Origin: CAVRRZ01 sp963723745
GTDB taxonomy: Bacteria; Actinomycetota; Actinomycetes; Mycobacteriales; Geodermatophilaceae
DNA length: 64,000 bases
Direction of reading: 5' to 3'
NCBI GenBank assembly: GCA_963723745.1
Contig: CAVRRZ010000004.1
Coordinates: 744,001-808,000 of the forward strand
Position numbers and translations under genes: made by a program. Shown here in pieces: positions 9,411-18,355 of this stretch; position 1 is the stretch's first letter; each line of letters begins with the position of its first letter. The notes beneath the pieces were generated by a model, which was given only the letters and a program-made list of their open reading frames with translations, made no database searches and was not told the origin of the DNA.

Positions 9411-9766
9411 TCACTCCTCGCCGTCGGCGGCCGGTCGATCCGACTCCGCCCGTCGCTCTCCGTCGGCAGCCGGATGCGCCGCGCGCAGGGCTGCGATCTC
9501 CGGCGTCCCGCTCGTCGAGCGCCTCGGCCAACTGGTCGAGCAGCCAGTCCACCTCGGTCATCCGGTAGCCCCGCACGCTCACCGACATCCGCAGGGCCCG
9601 CACGTCGTCGCCGGTGACCGGACGGTCGTCGGGCAGCTCCACCGGCGAGCGGACCGAGCGTCCGCCGGTGGCTGCGTCTCGCCGCGCCCCATCAGCAGCG
9701 AGGCGCCGAGGAACAGCACGACGGCGACCAGGAGGACGCCGAGGACGAAGCGACGAACGCGAGCAC
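9411..9766 (-). CDS. DivIVA-domain membrane protein, frameshifted
   Basis: After an N-terminal hydrophobic segment (FVLGVLLVAVVLFLGASLLM) comes VELPDDRPVTGDDVRALRMS and VRGYRMTEVDWLLDQLAEAL, the DivIVA-type motif in which the paired Arg-Gly-Tyr and Asp-Trp-Leu-Leu positions are typical. The C-terminus in the shifted frame is EIAALRAAHPAADGERRAES to a stop at 9411. About three single-base shifts are needed. DivIVA-domain proteins act at curved membranes and cell poles; the mycobacterial Rv1209 is a comparable small membrane-anchored member in a similar neighbourhood. The GTG at 9766 lies 1 base after the LOG stop codon, so translation is likely coupled. Confidence 0.7.
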
Positions 9767-9767
9767 C

Positions 9768-10612
9768 TCAGGCGTCGCTGGGACCGGAGTCGACCGGCAT
9801 CGAGCGCATGCCGCCGCCCGGCGTCCCCTCCTGCTGGCGGGCCGACTCGGCGGCCTGGATGGCCGCCACGACCTCGCTGACGTCGTCGGTGACCGTGAAC
9901 AGGTCAGGTCGGCTCTCGTTGATCGTGCCCGAGGCCACCAGCGTGCTGCGGATCCAGTCGACCAGCCCGGTCCAGTAGTCGCTGCCGAAGAGGATGACCG
10001 GGAAGCGGGTGACCTTGCGGGTCTGCACCAGGGTGAGCGCCTCGAACAGCTCGTCGAGCGTGCCGAATCCGCCGGGCAGGATCACGAAGGCCTGGGCGTA
10101 CTTGACGAACATCGTCTTGCGCACGAAGAAGTAGCGGAAGGCGATGCCGACGTCGACCCACTCGTTGAGCTCCTGCTCGAACGGCAGCTCGATGCCCAGG
10201 CCGACCGACAGGCCGCCCGCCTCGGACGCGCCCCGGTTGGCCGCCTCCATGGCACCCGGCCCGCCGCCGGTGATCACCGCGTAGCCGGCCTGCGCGAGGG
10301 CGGCGCCGATCGCGACGCCGGCGGCGTAGTGCGGGTGGTCGCGCGGGCGTGCGGGCGCTGCCGAACACGCTGACCGCGCGAGGCAGCTCGGCGAGCAGGC
10401 CGAAGCCCTCGACGAACTCGCTCTGGATCCGGAGCACCCGCCATGGGTCGGTGTGCACCCAGTCCGTCGGGCCGCGCCGGTCCAGCAGCCGCTGGTCGGT
10501 GGTGGTGCCCGACGGTCCGCGGATCGGGCTCGCCGCCACGGAGGATGACCGGCCCGCGGTGACGGGTCTTGCGCCGACCGCGGCCGTCGGAGGGCTGCTG
10601 CTCCAGGGTCAT
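9768..10612 (-). CDS. LOG-family phosphoribohydrolase (TIGR00730), two frameshifts
   Basis: Members hydrolyse nucleoside 5'-monophosphates, classically cytokinin riboside monophosphates, releasing the free base. The LOG signatures GGGPGAMEAANRGASEAGG and VILPGGFGTLDELFEALT are intact in the 3' two thirds. The N-terminal part runs from ATG at 10612 (MTLEQQPSDGRGRRKTRHRG), shifts to TDWVHTDPWRVLRIQSEFVE and SVFGSARTP, and shifts again near 10350 into YAAGVAIGAALAQAGYAVIT. GAGGAG overlaps the end of dapE and serves as its ribosome site. The position beside dapE matches the mycobacterial order (Rv1202-Rv1205). Confidence 0.85.
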
Positions 10613-10622
10613 GCACTGCTCC

Positions 10623-11734
10623 TCATGCGGGGCTCTTCGACAGGTAGGCGACCAGGGCGTCCTCGGCGGGCTGGAGCCGGTCGATCCGGACGTGCTCCTC
10701 GCGGGTGTGGGCCAGCTGCGGGTCCCCGGGGCCGTAGTTCACGGCCGGGATGCCGAAGGCGGCGAAGCGGGCGACGTCGGTCCAGCCGAGCTTGGCGCGC
10801 GCCGGGCGGCCCACGGCCTCGACGAAGGCCGCCGCCGCCGGCTCGGACAGCCCCGGCAGGGCGCCCCCGGCGTTGTCGGTGACCGCCAGGGTGGCGCCGG
10901 CCGCGATCGCCTCGGCGAACACCTCGCGGACGTGCGCCTCGGCGGCGTCCTCGTCCCGGTCCGGCGCGTAGCGGAAGTTGACCTCGATGCGGCAGTCGTC
11001 AGGGATGACGTTGCCCGGCGACGCCGCCCTCGATGCGCGACGGCGTTGAGCCCCTCGCGGTAGGTGCAGCCCGTCGATCGTCGACCTCCCGCGCCGCGTA
11101 CGCCGCCGAGGGTGGCCAGGATCCCCGCGGCGCCGTGGATGGCGTTGACGCCCAGCCAGCTGCGGGCGCTGTGCGACCGGCGGCCGGGGACATCGATCTC
11201 GGCCCGCAGGGTGCCCTGGCAGCCGCCCTCGATCTCGCCGTCCGTGGGCTCGAGCAGGATCGCGAGGTCGCCGTAGAGCCAGCCCCGGCGCTCCCGCGCC
11301 ACCCGGCCGAGCCCGTTCTTCACGGCCTCGACCTCCTCGTTGTCGTAGAAGACGAACGTCAGGTCGTGCGCGGGCTCGGCCCCGGGGACGCCGAAGCGGC
11401 CGGCCAGCCGCAGCATGACGGCGTCCCCGGCCTTCATGTCGGTGGTGCCGCACCCGTAGAGCAGGTCGCCGTCGAGCCGGCTCGGGACGTTGTCGGCGAT
11501 CGGCACCGTGTCGAGGTGGCCGGCGAGGACGACGCGGGTCGGCCGGCCCAGGTTCGTGCGGGCGAGCACGGCGTCGCCGACCCGCTCGACCTCCAGGCCG
11601 CCGAGCGCACGCAGCGCCGCCTCGACCGCGTCGGCCAGCCGCTGCTCGTCGCCGGAGACCGACGGGGTGTCGACCAGCGCGCGGGTCAGCTGCAGGACGT
11701 CGGCGGACAGGTCCAGCTGCGGTGAGGTCCCCAC
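10623..11734 (-). CDS. dapE: Succinyl-diaminopimelate desuccinylase, frameshifted
   Basis: Zinc-dependent M20 enzyme that hydrolyses N-succinyl-LL-diaminopimelate in the succinylase branch of lysine and peptidoglycan synthesis. Visible: VVLAGHLDTVPIADN (first metal His and catalytic Asp), FVFYDNEEVEAVKNG (catalytic Glu pair), ILLEPTDGEIEGGCQGTLRA, and the C-terminal metal His in YGPGDPQLAHTREEHVR. The dimerisation lid region at 11020-11100 contains about three single-base shifts; GNVIPDDCRIEVNFRYAPDR then resumes. The start is GTG at 11734. It is divergent from dapD across 72 bp, which probably holds both promoters. Confidence 0.9.
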
Positions 11735-11806
11735 GACGGGCGAGCCTACGGCGGCGGCCGCCTCCGCTCGCGGCGCCGGTCCGGAGGCTCGGTAGCGTCG
11801 GCACCC

Positions 11807-12784
11807 GTGACGACGCCTGCACCCACCTCCGCCCTCGCCGTCGGTCTGGCCACCGTGACCCCGTCGGGCACCGTTCTCGACACCTGGTTCCCCGAGCCGC
11901 GCCTCGGCGCTCCGGACGACGCGAAGCCGGGCACCACGCGACTCGGTGCGCTGGAGCTCTCCGGGGAGCTCGGCCCCGACTACGGCGGCCTGGTGCGCAG
12001 CGACGCGGCCCGCGGGGTCGAGTCGTCGCCGTCCGCACGGTGATCCCCGACCTGACCGAGCCCGCCGGTCGACACCTACGACGTGTGGCTGCGGCTGCAC
12101 CTGCTCTCGCACCGGCTGATCCGGCCGCACGGCGCGAACATGACCGGCGTCTTCGGGCTGCTCACCAACGTGGCGTGGACCAGCGCCGGTCCGGTCGAGG
12201 CCGCCGGGTTCAACGCTCACCGGCTGCGGGCCGCGGTCGGCAACGTGACCGTGTTCGGGGTCGACAAGTTCCCGCGGATGGTCGACTACGTGATCCCCTC
12301 GGGCGTGCGGATCGCCGACGGCGACCGGGTCCGCCTGGGCGCGCACCTCGCCGAGGGCACCACGGTCATGCACGAGGGCTTCGTCAACTTCAACGCCGGC
12401 ACGCTGGGCCCGTCGATGGTCGAGGGCCGGATCACGCGCCGGTGTCGTCGTCGGGCCCGGACAGCGACATCGGCGGCGGGGCCTCGATCATGGGCACCCT
12501 CTCCGGCGGCGGCACCCAGGTCATCTCGATCGGCAGCGGCTGCCTGCTCGGCGCCAACGCCGGCATCGGCATCTCCCTCGGCGACGGCTGCGTCGTGGAG
12601 GCCGGCTGCTACGTCACCGCCGGCTCGCGGGTCACCCTGCCCGACGGCTCGGTGGTCAAGGCGGCGCGAGCTCTCCGGCCGCAACGGGCTGCTGTTCCGC
12701 CGCAACAGCGTGAGCGGCGCGCTCGAGGCCCTCCCCCGCGACGGCAACTGGGGCGCCCTGAACGCCGAACTGCACGCCAACTAG
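11807..12784 (+). CDS. dapD: Tetrahydrodipicolinate N-succinyltransferase, frameshifted
   Basis: Transfers succinyl from succinyl-CoA to tetrahydrodipicolinate, the step that commits to the succinylase lysine route. The actinobacterial-type N-terminus ALAVGLATVTPSGTVLDTWF is followed by VWLRLHLLSHRLIRPHGANM and then the left-handed beta-helix hexapeptides (GAHLAEGTTVMHEGFVNFNA, SDIGGGASIMGTLSGGG, GCLLGANAGIGISLGDGCVV). The end ELSGRNGLLFRRNSVSGALE is in another frame. Single-base shifts occur near 12020, 12063, 12440 and 12668. The GTG at 11807 is the start. Its partner dapE is divergent and dapC lies 0.8 kb downstream. Confidence 0.9.
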
Positions 12785-12799
12785 GACCTGCTCCGAGTC

Positions 12800-12856
12800 G
12801 ATCATCGTCGCGTGGCTGCTCCCGGCCGGCGTGTCGACCGCCACTCGACGATGATC
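12800..12856. repeat. 11-bp inverted repeat downstream of dapD
   Basis: GATCATCGTCG at 12800-12810 is mirrored perfectly at 12846-12856 across 35 bases. The spacer holds CCGGCGTGTCGACCG, echoed at about 12866 as CCGGCGTCTCGACC. It lies between the dapD stop and the start of the next gene on the same strand. It may be a terminator-like element or a protein site; it has the long spacer seen in other inverted repeats of this window. Confidence 0.4.
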
Positions 12857-12891
12857 AACGGCCGACCGGCGTCTCGACCTACAGTCGGGGC

Positions 12892-13474
12892 GTGCCCGCC
12901 GCTCGACGTCGTCCCCTGCGGCGCCGCTCGAAGCGGGAGGAGCGATGGTGGCCGGCGCTGGTCGTCGTCGTCCTCGTGCTGGTGGGCATCGGCTGGGTGG
13001 CGCGCGGCGACGAGCCGACTCCGGACGCTGCGTGCGTGGTCGACGGCACCTCGGTCGAGCTGACCGGCGAGCAGGCGGCCAACGTCGAGACGATCGCCGC
13101 GGTGGCCCGCGAGCGCGGGCTGCCCGACCGAGCCGTCGTCGTCGCGCTGGCGACCGCCCAGCAGGAGTCGCGGCTGATCAACGTCGCCCTACGGCGACCG
13201 CGACTCCCTGGGACTGTTCCAGCAGCGCCCGTCCCAGGGCTGGGGCTCACCGGCGCAGGTGCAGGACCCGGAGTACGCCGCCGGCGCCTTCTACCGCCGG
13301 CTGGTGCGGGTACCGGACTGGGAGACCCGGCCGGTCGGCGAGGCCTCGCACGCCGTGCAGCGCAGCGCCTTCCCCGAGCGAGTGCCCCGGTGGGAGCCCA
13401 TGGCCCGGGCGCTTACCCGGGCTCTGGACGACGACGGCGACCTGCCCCTGACCTGCGCGGACGGCGCTCAGTAG
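12892..13474 (+). CDS. Membrane-anchored lysozyme-like (transglycosylase-fold) protein, one frameshift
   Basis: A basic N-terminus (RRRPLRRRSKREERWW) and one membrane helix (ALVVVVLVLVGIGWVA) precede an extracytoplasmic domain. The domain begins LTGEQAANVETIAAVARERG and contains VVVALATAQQESRLINVA, where a catalytic-type Glu follows the paired Gln as in lytic-transglycosylase-like folds. After an extra base at about 13190 it continues YGDRDSLGLFQQRPSQGWGS to QVQDPEYAAGAFYRRLVRVP. Proteins of this type are common but uncharacterised in Actinobacteria, and peptidoglycan binding or cleavage is inferred. A long palindrome follows the stop. Confidence 0.65.
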
Positions 13475-13484
13475 CCACCCATCG

Positions 13485-13551
13485 CCCAGGCAATGGAAGC
13501 TTTACCCACATCTTCCGGCCGCGAATGGGGGTAAAGCTTCCATTGCCTGGG
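13485..13551. terminator. Long perfect palindrome between convergent genes
   Basis: Two perfect 23-bp arms (13485-13507 and 13529-13551) are separated by 21 bases. The arm core is CAATGGAAGCTTTACC, clearly less GC-rich than the surrounding DNA. It lies 11 bp after the stop of the upstream plus-strand gene and 40 bp from the end of dapC on the minus strand, so it can serve as a bidirectional terminator. Confidence 0.75.
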
Positions 13552-13591
13552 GCGGGCTCGGGCGTCGGGCGGGCTCGGGCGTCGGGCGGGC

Positions 13592-14695
13592 TCAGGCGGT
13601 GAGGCGCTCCACAGCCGCATCGACGCGCTCGTCGGTGGCGGTCAGCGCCAGCCGGACGTGCCGCGCGCCGGCCGGCCCGTAGAACGACCCGGGTGCGGCC
13701 ACGATGCCCAGCCCCGCCAGCCAGTCGATCGTCGTCCAGCAGTCCTCGTCGCGGGTGGCCCACAGGTAGAGGCCGGCCTCCGAGTGGTCGACCCGCGCCC
13801 CGGCGGCACGGACGGCGGCCAGCAGCGTCGCCCGCCGCGCCCGGTAGCGCTCGCGCTGCGCGTCGACGTGCGCGTCGTCGGCCAGCGCCGCGGCCATCGC
13901 CGTCTGCACCGGTCCCGGCACGAGCAGGCCGAGGTGTCGGCGCACCTCCCACGCCCGCCGGACCAGCGCCGGGTCGCCCGACAGCAGCCCGGCGCGGTAG
14001 CCCGCCGCGTTGGACTGCTTGGACAGCGAGTGCACGGCCAGCAGGCCGCTGTGGTCGTCGCCGGCGATCGCGGGGTGCAGCAGCGAGCGCGGCTCGACGT
14101 CCCAGCCGAGCGTCACGTAGCACTCGTCGGCGACCACCGGCACACCGTGCGCGCGGCCCCACGCCACCCACTCGCGCAACTGCTCGTCGCTCAGGACACG
14201 GCCGTGCGGGTTGCCCGGGGAGTTCAGCCAGACCAGCTCGATGGGCGGGTGGGTGGCCGACACGCCTCCGGACGGGGGCACGTCGGTGCGGCGCACGTCG
14301 AGGCCGGCCACCACGGCACCGACCTCGTAGGTCGGGTAGGCGACCTCGGGGATGACGACGGTGCCCTCCCCGCGCAGACCCAGCAGGGTCGGCAGCAGCG
14401 CCACGAGCTCCTTGGAGCCGACGGTCGGGATGACCGAGGGATCGGCGCCGAGAGGATCGGCCAGCCGCACGCCGAGCCGGCGGGCCAGCCAGTCGGCGGC
14501 CGCCCTCCGCAGGTCCGCCGTCCCGAGGGCGGACGGGTACCCCGGCGCGTCGGCACCGCCGGCGAGCGCCTCGGTGAGCACCGCCGGGGGTCGATCGACG
14601 GGCGTGCCGATCGAGAGGTCGACGACGCCGCCGGGGTGCTCCGCCGCGCGGGCCCGTGCGGCCGCGAGGGAGTCCCACGGGAAGTCCGGCAGCAC
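13592..14695 (-). CDS. dapC: Succinyldiaminopimelate transaminase
   Basis: PLP-dependent class I/II aminotransferase converting N-succinyl-2-amino-6-ketopimelate to N-succinyl-LL-diaminopimelate with glutamate. 367 residues, uninterrupted. The N-terminus PDFPWDSLAAARARAAEHPG and VVDLSIGTPVDRPP are typical of the actinobacterial enzyme. Further motifs are VGSKELVALLPTLLGL, LNSPGNPHGRVLS (cofactor site), VVADECYVTLGW (Asp to the pyridine N) and HSLSKQSNAAGYRAG (Schiff-base Lys). The GTG at 14695 gives the family's usual start. It lies immediately downstream of fdxA, an order also found in mycobacteria (Rv1177-Rv1178). Confidence 0.92.
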   Translation of the reverse strand: MLPDFPWDSLAAARARAAEHPGGVVDLSIGTPVDRPPAVLTEALAGGADAPGYPSALGTADLRRAAADWLARRLGVRLADPLGADPSVIPTVGSKELVALLPTLLGLRGEGTVVIPEVAYPTYEVGAVVAGLDVRRTDVPPSGGVSATHPPIELVWLNSPGNPHGRVLSDEQLREWVAWGRAHGVPVVADECYVTLGWDVEPRSLLHPAIAGDDHSGLLAVHSLSKQSNAAGYRAGLLSGDPALVRRAWEVRRHLGLLVPGPVQTAMAAALADDAHVDAQRERYRARRATLLAAVRAAGARVDHSEAGLYLWATRDEDCWTTIDWLAGLGIVAAPGSFYGPAGARHVRLALTATDERVDAAVERLTA

Positions 14696-14718
14696 GCCGG
14701 CCGCCGGGGCAGAGCCGG

Positions 14719-15046
14719 TCAGCTGCCTTCGCCCTGGGGCGGCAGCGCCGCGACCAGCGGGTGGTCCTTGGGGATCTTGCCGGTCTTCGCCGCGCCACCG
14801 GGGCTGCCCAGGTCGGAGAAGAACTCCACGTTGGCGTTGTAGAAGTCCTTCCACTTGTCCGGGACGTCGTCCTCGTAGTAGATGGCCTCCACCGGGCAGA
14901 CCGGCTCGCAGGCGCCGCAGTCCACGCACTCGTCGGGGTGGATGTAGAGCATCCGGTCGCCCTCGTAGATGCAGTCCACCGGACACTCGTCGATGCATGC
15001 CTTGTCGAGGACATCGACACACGGCCTGAGTGATCACGTAGGTCAC
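14719..15046 (-). CDS. fdxA: 7Fe-type ferredoxin, one frameshift near the N-terminus
   Basis: Small electron carrier with one 3Fe-4S and one 4Fe-4S cluster. The start MTYVITQA is followed, after one extra base at about 15023, by CVDVLDKACIDECPVDCIYE, then CVDCGACEPVCPVEAIYYED, giving the Cys set of the FdxA family. The C-terminal extension (DKWKDFYNANVEFFSDLGSP) is also typical. The GTG at 15044-15046 is the start. It probably shares a transcript with dapC. It could serve the ferredoxin-dependent sulfite reductase at 26995 or a P450, but that is not shown. Confidence 0.9.
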
Positions 15047-15183
15047 GGTGGTTCCCTCCCGGGGGCGCGCTGGTGGCTCCGGAACGGGTCCGGGCCGGGT
15101 GCTTCGGCGCTCCAGTATCCCCTGTGGTCAGGTACGGGAGTGCGACGGGGGACGCGGGACACCCCGCAGGGAGGATGCAGGCC

Positions 15184-15942
15184 ATGACCAGGGCCGTCAC
15201 AGCCGCGGACGTCGCCGCGCTCGAACGGCTGGCCGCCCACAGCTGGCGGGGGTCGGAGCAGCGGTCCTACGGCGACTGGCTGCTGCGCGCGGGCGGGGGC
15301 TTCACCGGTCGGGCGAACTCCGTGCTCGTCGTCGGCGATCCGCCCGAACCGCTGCCCGCCGCGGTGCGCACCGTCACCCGCTGGTACACCGATCGCGGGC
15401 TGCGACCACAGGCCCAGCTGCCCTCGCCGGGGAGCGAGGCGGCCGACGCCGCGTTCGCCGCGGCCGGCTGGTCGATCCCCGAGGAGGTCCTGGTCCTGAC
15501 CGCGCCGCTGACGCCCTGGCCGGCGGTCGACGTCGCCGTCGACCTGCGCCCCGCGCCGGACGAGGCGTGGCTCGAGGGGTACCGCTACCGCGGCACCCCC
15601 CTCCCGCCGGGGGCGCGGGACGTCCTGCTCGGCGCCGACGGCCCGGTGTTCGCCTCGATCCGGGTCGAACCGCCGCCGGCGCCGCTGGCCGCCGTGGCCC
15701 GCGGCGTCCTGGTCGAGGATCACCTGGTGGTCACCGCCGTCACCGTCGACGAGCAGGCCCGCCGACGCGGACTGGCCACGGCGGTCATGGCCGCCCTCTC
15801 CGACTGGGCACGACCCCGCGGCGGGCGTTCCTGCCTGCTGCAGGTCTCGGAGCACAACGCCCCCGCGCTGGCCCTCTACGCGCGGCTGGGCTTCACCGAG
15901 CACCACCGCTACCACTACCGGCTCGGCCCCCAGCCGGCCTGA
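15184..15942 (+). CDS. GNAT-family N-acetyltransferase
   Basis: 252 residues. The C-terminal half carries the GNAT acetyl-CoA fold: LVVTAVTVDEQARRRGLATA contains the Arg-x-x-Gly-x-Ala pyrophosphate loop, and SEHNAPALALYARLGFTEHH is the terminal motif. The N-terminal half (WRGSEQRSYGDWLLRAGGGF and TGRANSVLVVGDPP) is an extension often found in actinobacterial GNATs. Acceptor unknown. ATG 15184 is preferred to the ATG at 15175 because GGGAGG is at a proper distance from it. It is divergent from fdxA, and its 3' end overlaps the convergent membrane-protein gene by 50 bp. Confidence 0.85.
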   Translation: MTRAVTAADVAALERLAAHSWRGSEQRSYGDWLLRAGGGFTGRANSVLVVGDPPEPLPAAVRTVTRWYTDRGLRPQAQLPSPGSEAADAAFAAAGWSIPEEVLVLTAPLTPWPAVDVAVDLRPAPDEAWLEGYRYRGTPLPPGARDVLLGADGPVFASIRVEPPPAPLAAVARGVLVEDHLVVTAVTVDEQARRRGLATAVMAALSDWARPRGGRSCLLQVSEHNAPALALYARLGFTEHHRYHYRLGPQPA

Positions 15943-16312
15943 CCGGCCGGGCCAGGACGCGGGCGACGGCGACCCCGGCGGCGCCCACCCCGCAGAGCAG
16001 GAAGGCCATGCCCGCAGCCCCGAGGGCACCGTTGCCGACCAGCACCAGGTCACCCTCCGGACGGCGGACGGTGGCAGCCACCGCCACCATCCCCCAGGTG
16101 AGCGCCGGCAGCACCGCCACCGCGCGCGAGCCGCTGCGTCGGAACACGTACTCCACGAGCAGCAGGTTGCCCACCACCGCGGCGAGCACCGACACGGGTA
16201 CCAGCAGTCCGCCGACCCGCAGCGGCAGCCAGAACACCTCGACCAGCGCCAGCCAGGCGGCGGCTCCGACGCCGGCGAGCGCCCAGCCGACGAGGGAGGC
16301 GGCTCGGTTCAC
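15893..16312 (-). CDS. Small four-helix membrane protein downstream of mshB
   Basis: 139 residues with about four hydrophobic segments: SLVGWALAGVGAAAWLALVE, GGLLVPVSVLAAVVGNLLLV, VLPALTWGMVAVAATV and GALGAAGMAFLLCGVGAAGV. The GTG start overlaps the mshB stop (GTGA), so translation is coupled. A small membrane protein next to mshB is also found in mycobacteria (Rv1171), which suggests a conserved but unknown link. No catalytic motif is visible. Confidence 0.7.
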   Translation of the reverse strand: MNRAASLVGWALAGVGAAAWLALVEVFWLPLRVGGLLVPVSVLAAVVGNLLLVEYVFRRSGSRAVAVLPALTWGMVAVAATVRRPEGDLVLVGNGALGAAGMAFLLCGVGAAGVAVARVLARPVRPAGGRAGSGSGGAR

Positions 16313-17214
16313 TCCGCCAGGCCCGCGAAGAGGTCGTCCTCCCAGTCCTGCGGAGCCTCCCCCGCCGGGCCGCGGTCGCCGTGCACCAGCCGGAAGTACT
16401 CCACGCCCAGCACCTCCTGGCCGAGGTTGTTCGAGAGCGCGAAGAAGGGCCCGTCGACGGTGATCTGGGTGGCATGCGCCCGCATCGCGGCGGCCTTGCG
16501 GTCGTGCCACCGGCGCCCGTCGATGGCCGCGGTGACCAGTTCGTCGGGCACCCCGTACGGGATCTCCCCGGCGTCGGCGACGCCGTCGAAGAAGGACTCG
16601 TCGCCGGCGGCGGCCAGCGCGTCGATGCCCGCCTGCAGCACCGACCGCGGCACCGCCGTCCAGTACACCTTGGCCACCCGCCAGGCCGCGCCCAGCTCGG
16701 GCCGGTAGCCGGCGTCCGCGGCGGCCGCCACCGCGGCCATCGTCACGCGGTGCGCCTGGATGTGGTCGGGGTGGCCGTAGCCGCCGTTCTCGTCGTAGGT
16801 GACCACCACCTGCGGTCGCACCTCTCGGACGACGGCGACGGCGTGCGCGACCGCCTCGTCGAGGTCGGCGTTCCAGAAGGCGCGGGGGTGCTCGTTCGCC
16901 GGCGTCCCGATCATTCCCGAGTCGCGGTACCGGCCCGCGCCGCCGAGGAAGCGCAGGTCGGTGACCCCCAGCTCGGCCATCGCCGCCCGGAGCTCGCCGA
17001 TCCGGTAGCCGCCGAGCTGGTCGGCCTGGTCGGCCGCCAGCTGCGCGAGCTCGGGCACCAGCACCTCGCCCTCCTCGCCCAGCGTGCAGGTGAGCAGGGT
17101 GACCGCGGCGCCCTCGTCGACGTAGCGGGCCATCGTGACGCCCGAGGTGATCGTCTCGTCGTCGGGATGGGCGTGCACCAACAGCAGTCGGCGGGAGGCG
17201 GTCACGCCCGCCAT
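16309..17214 (-). CDS. mshB: Mycothiol deacetylase
   Basis: Zinc-dependent deacetylase of N-acetyl-glucosaminyl-inositol in mycothiol synthesis, the actinobacterial glutathione replacement. 301 residues, intact. The zinc-binding HPDDE is at residues 16-20 within LLLVHAHPDDETITSG, and the third ligand region is ENGGYGHPDHIQAHRVT. The C-terminal DGPFFALSNNLGQEVLGVEY fits MshB rather than the homologous Mca amidase, but the two are close. The start at 17214 leaves 51 bp to the opp operon. Confidence 0.88.
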   Translation of the reverse strand: MAGVTASRRLLLVHAHPDDETITSGVTMARYVDEGAAVTLLTCTLGEEGEVLVPELAQLAADQADQLGGYRIGELRAAMAELGVTDLRFLGGAGRYRDSGMIGTPANEHPRAFWNADLDEAVAHAVAVVREVRPQVVVTYDENGGYGHPDHIQAHRVTMAAVAAAADAGYRPELGAAWRVAKVYWTAVPRSVLQAGIDALAAAGDESFFDGVADAGEIPYGVPDELVTAAIDGRRWHDRKAAAMRAHATQITVDGPFFALSNNLGQEVLGVEYFRLVHGDRGPAGEAPQDWEDDLFAGLAE

Positions 17215-17265
17215 TCTCGCCGACCGGTGTGCTGCGCCCCGCCTGGCCCGGTCCGCGTGCGGTCG

Positions 17266-18355
17266 TTACTCCACGTCGACGGGGACGACTCGCCTGGCCT
17301 CGGCGAAGTGGCAGGCGGACGGGTGGCCCTGACCGCGGTCGACCAGCTGCGGCGGTTCGGTGGCGCAGATGTCCTGGGCCTTCCAGCACCGGGTGCGGAA
17401 CCGGCAGCCCGACGGCGGGTTGGCCGGGCTGGGGACGTCGCCCTGCAGCAGGATCCGGTCCTTCTGACCGCGCAGGTGCGGCTCGTGCAACGGCACCGAC
17501 GACAGCAGCGCCTGGGTGTAGGGGTGCGACGGGGCACCGTAGACGTCGGCGTCCGTGCCCTCCTCCACGATGCTGCCGAGGTACATCACGGCCACGCGGT
17601 CGGAGATGTGCCGCACCACCGAGAGGTCGTGGGCGATGAACAGGTAGGCGAGGCCGAAGTCGTCCTGCAGGTCCTCGAGCAGGTTGACCACCTGGGCCTG
17701 CACCGATACGTCGAGCGCGGAGACCGGCTCGTCGCAGACGATGACCTCCGGCTGCAGGGCCAGCGCCCGGGCGATGCCGATGCGCTGCCGCTGTCCGCCG
17801 GAGAACTGGTGCGGGTAGCGGTTGACGTAGTCGGGGTTGAGGCCGACACGGTCCAGCAGGTCCTGGGTGCGCTTCAGCCGACCCTTGCGCGGGGCGATGT
17901 CGGGGTGCACCGCCCAGCCCTCGGCGACGATGTCACCGGCGGTCATGCGCGGGTTCAGCGACGCGTACGGGTCCTGGAAGATGATCTGGACCTCGCGGCG
18001 GTACTGCTTGAGCTGCCGCCGGTTCATCTTCGTGACGTCGCGGCCCTTGTAGAGGATCTGCCCGTCGGTGGGCTGTCTCCAGCGCCACGAGGAGCTTGGA
18101 GACCGTCGACTTGCCGCAGCCCGACTCGCCGACCAGCCCGAGGGTCTCGCCCCGACCGAGGGTGAGCGTCACGCCGTCGACCGCCCGGACGTGCCCGATC
18201 GTCTTCTTGAACAGGATCCCCTGGGTCAGCGGGAAGTGCTTCTTCAGGTTCCGCAGCTCGAGCAGCGGTTCACCCATCGAGCCACCGCGCTCCGACGGGC
18301 CACTGCCGGTCGGCGCCTGGACGGCCCGGTCCACCTCGTCGTCCCGGTCAGACAC
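17266..18355 (-). CDS. oppF: Oligopeptide ABC transporter ATPase, OppF type, one frameshift
   Basis: Second ATPase of the peptide importer. Walker A is GLVGESGCGKSTVSKLLVAL, then after one extra base at about 18076 the frame continues VQIIFQDPYASLNPRMTAGD (Q-loop), YPHQFSGGQRQRIGIARALA (signature) and IVCDEPVSALDVS (Walker B). The C-terminus CRFRTRCWKAQDICATEPPQ carries the oligopeptide-family cysteine motif of the C-terminal domain. The GTG start overlaps the end of oppD. Cytoplasmic, partner of OppD with OppB and OppC. Confidence 0.9.
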
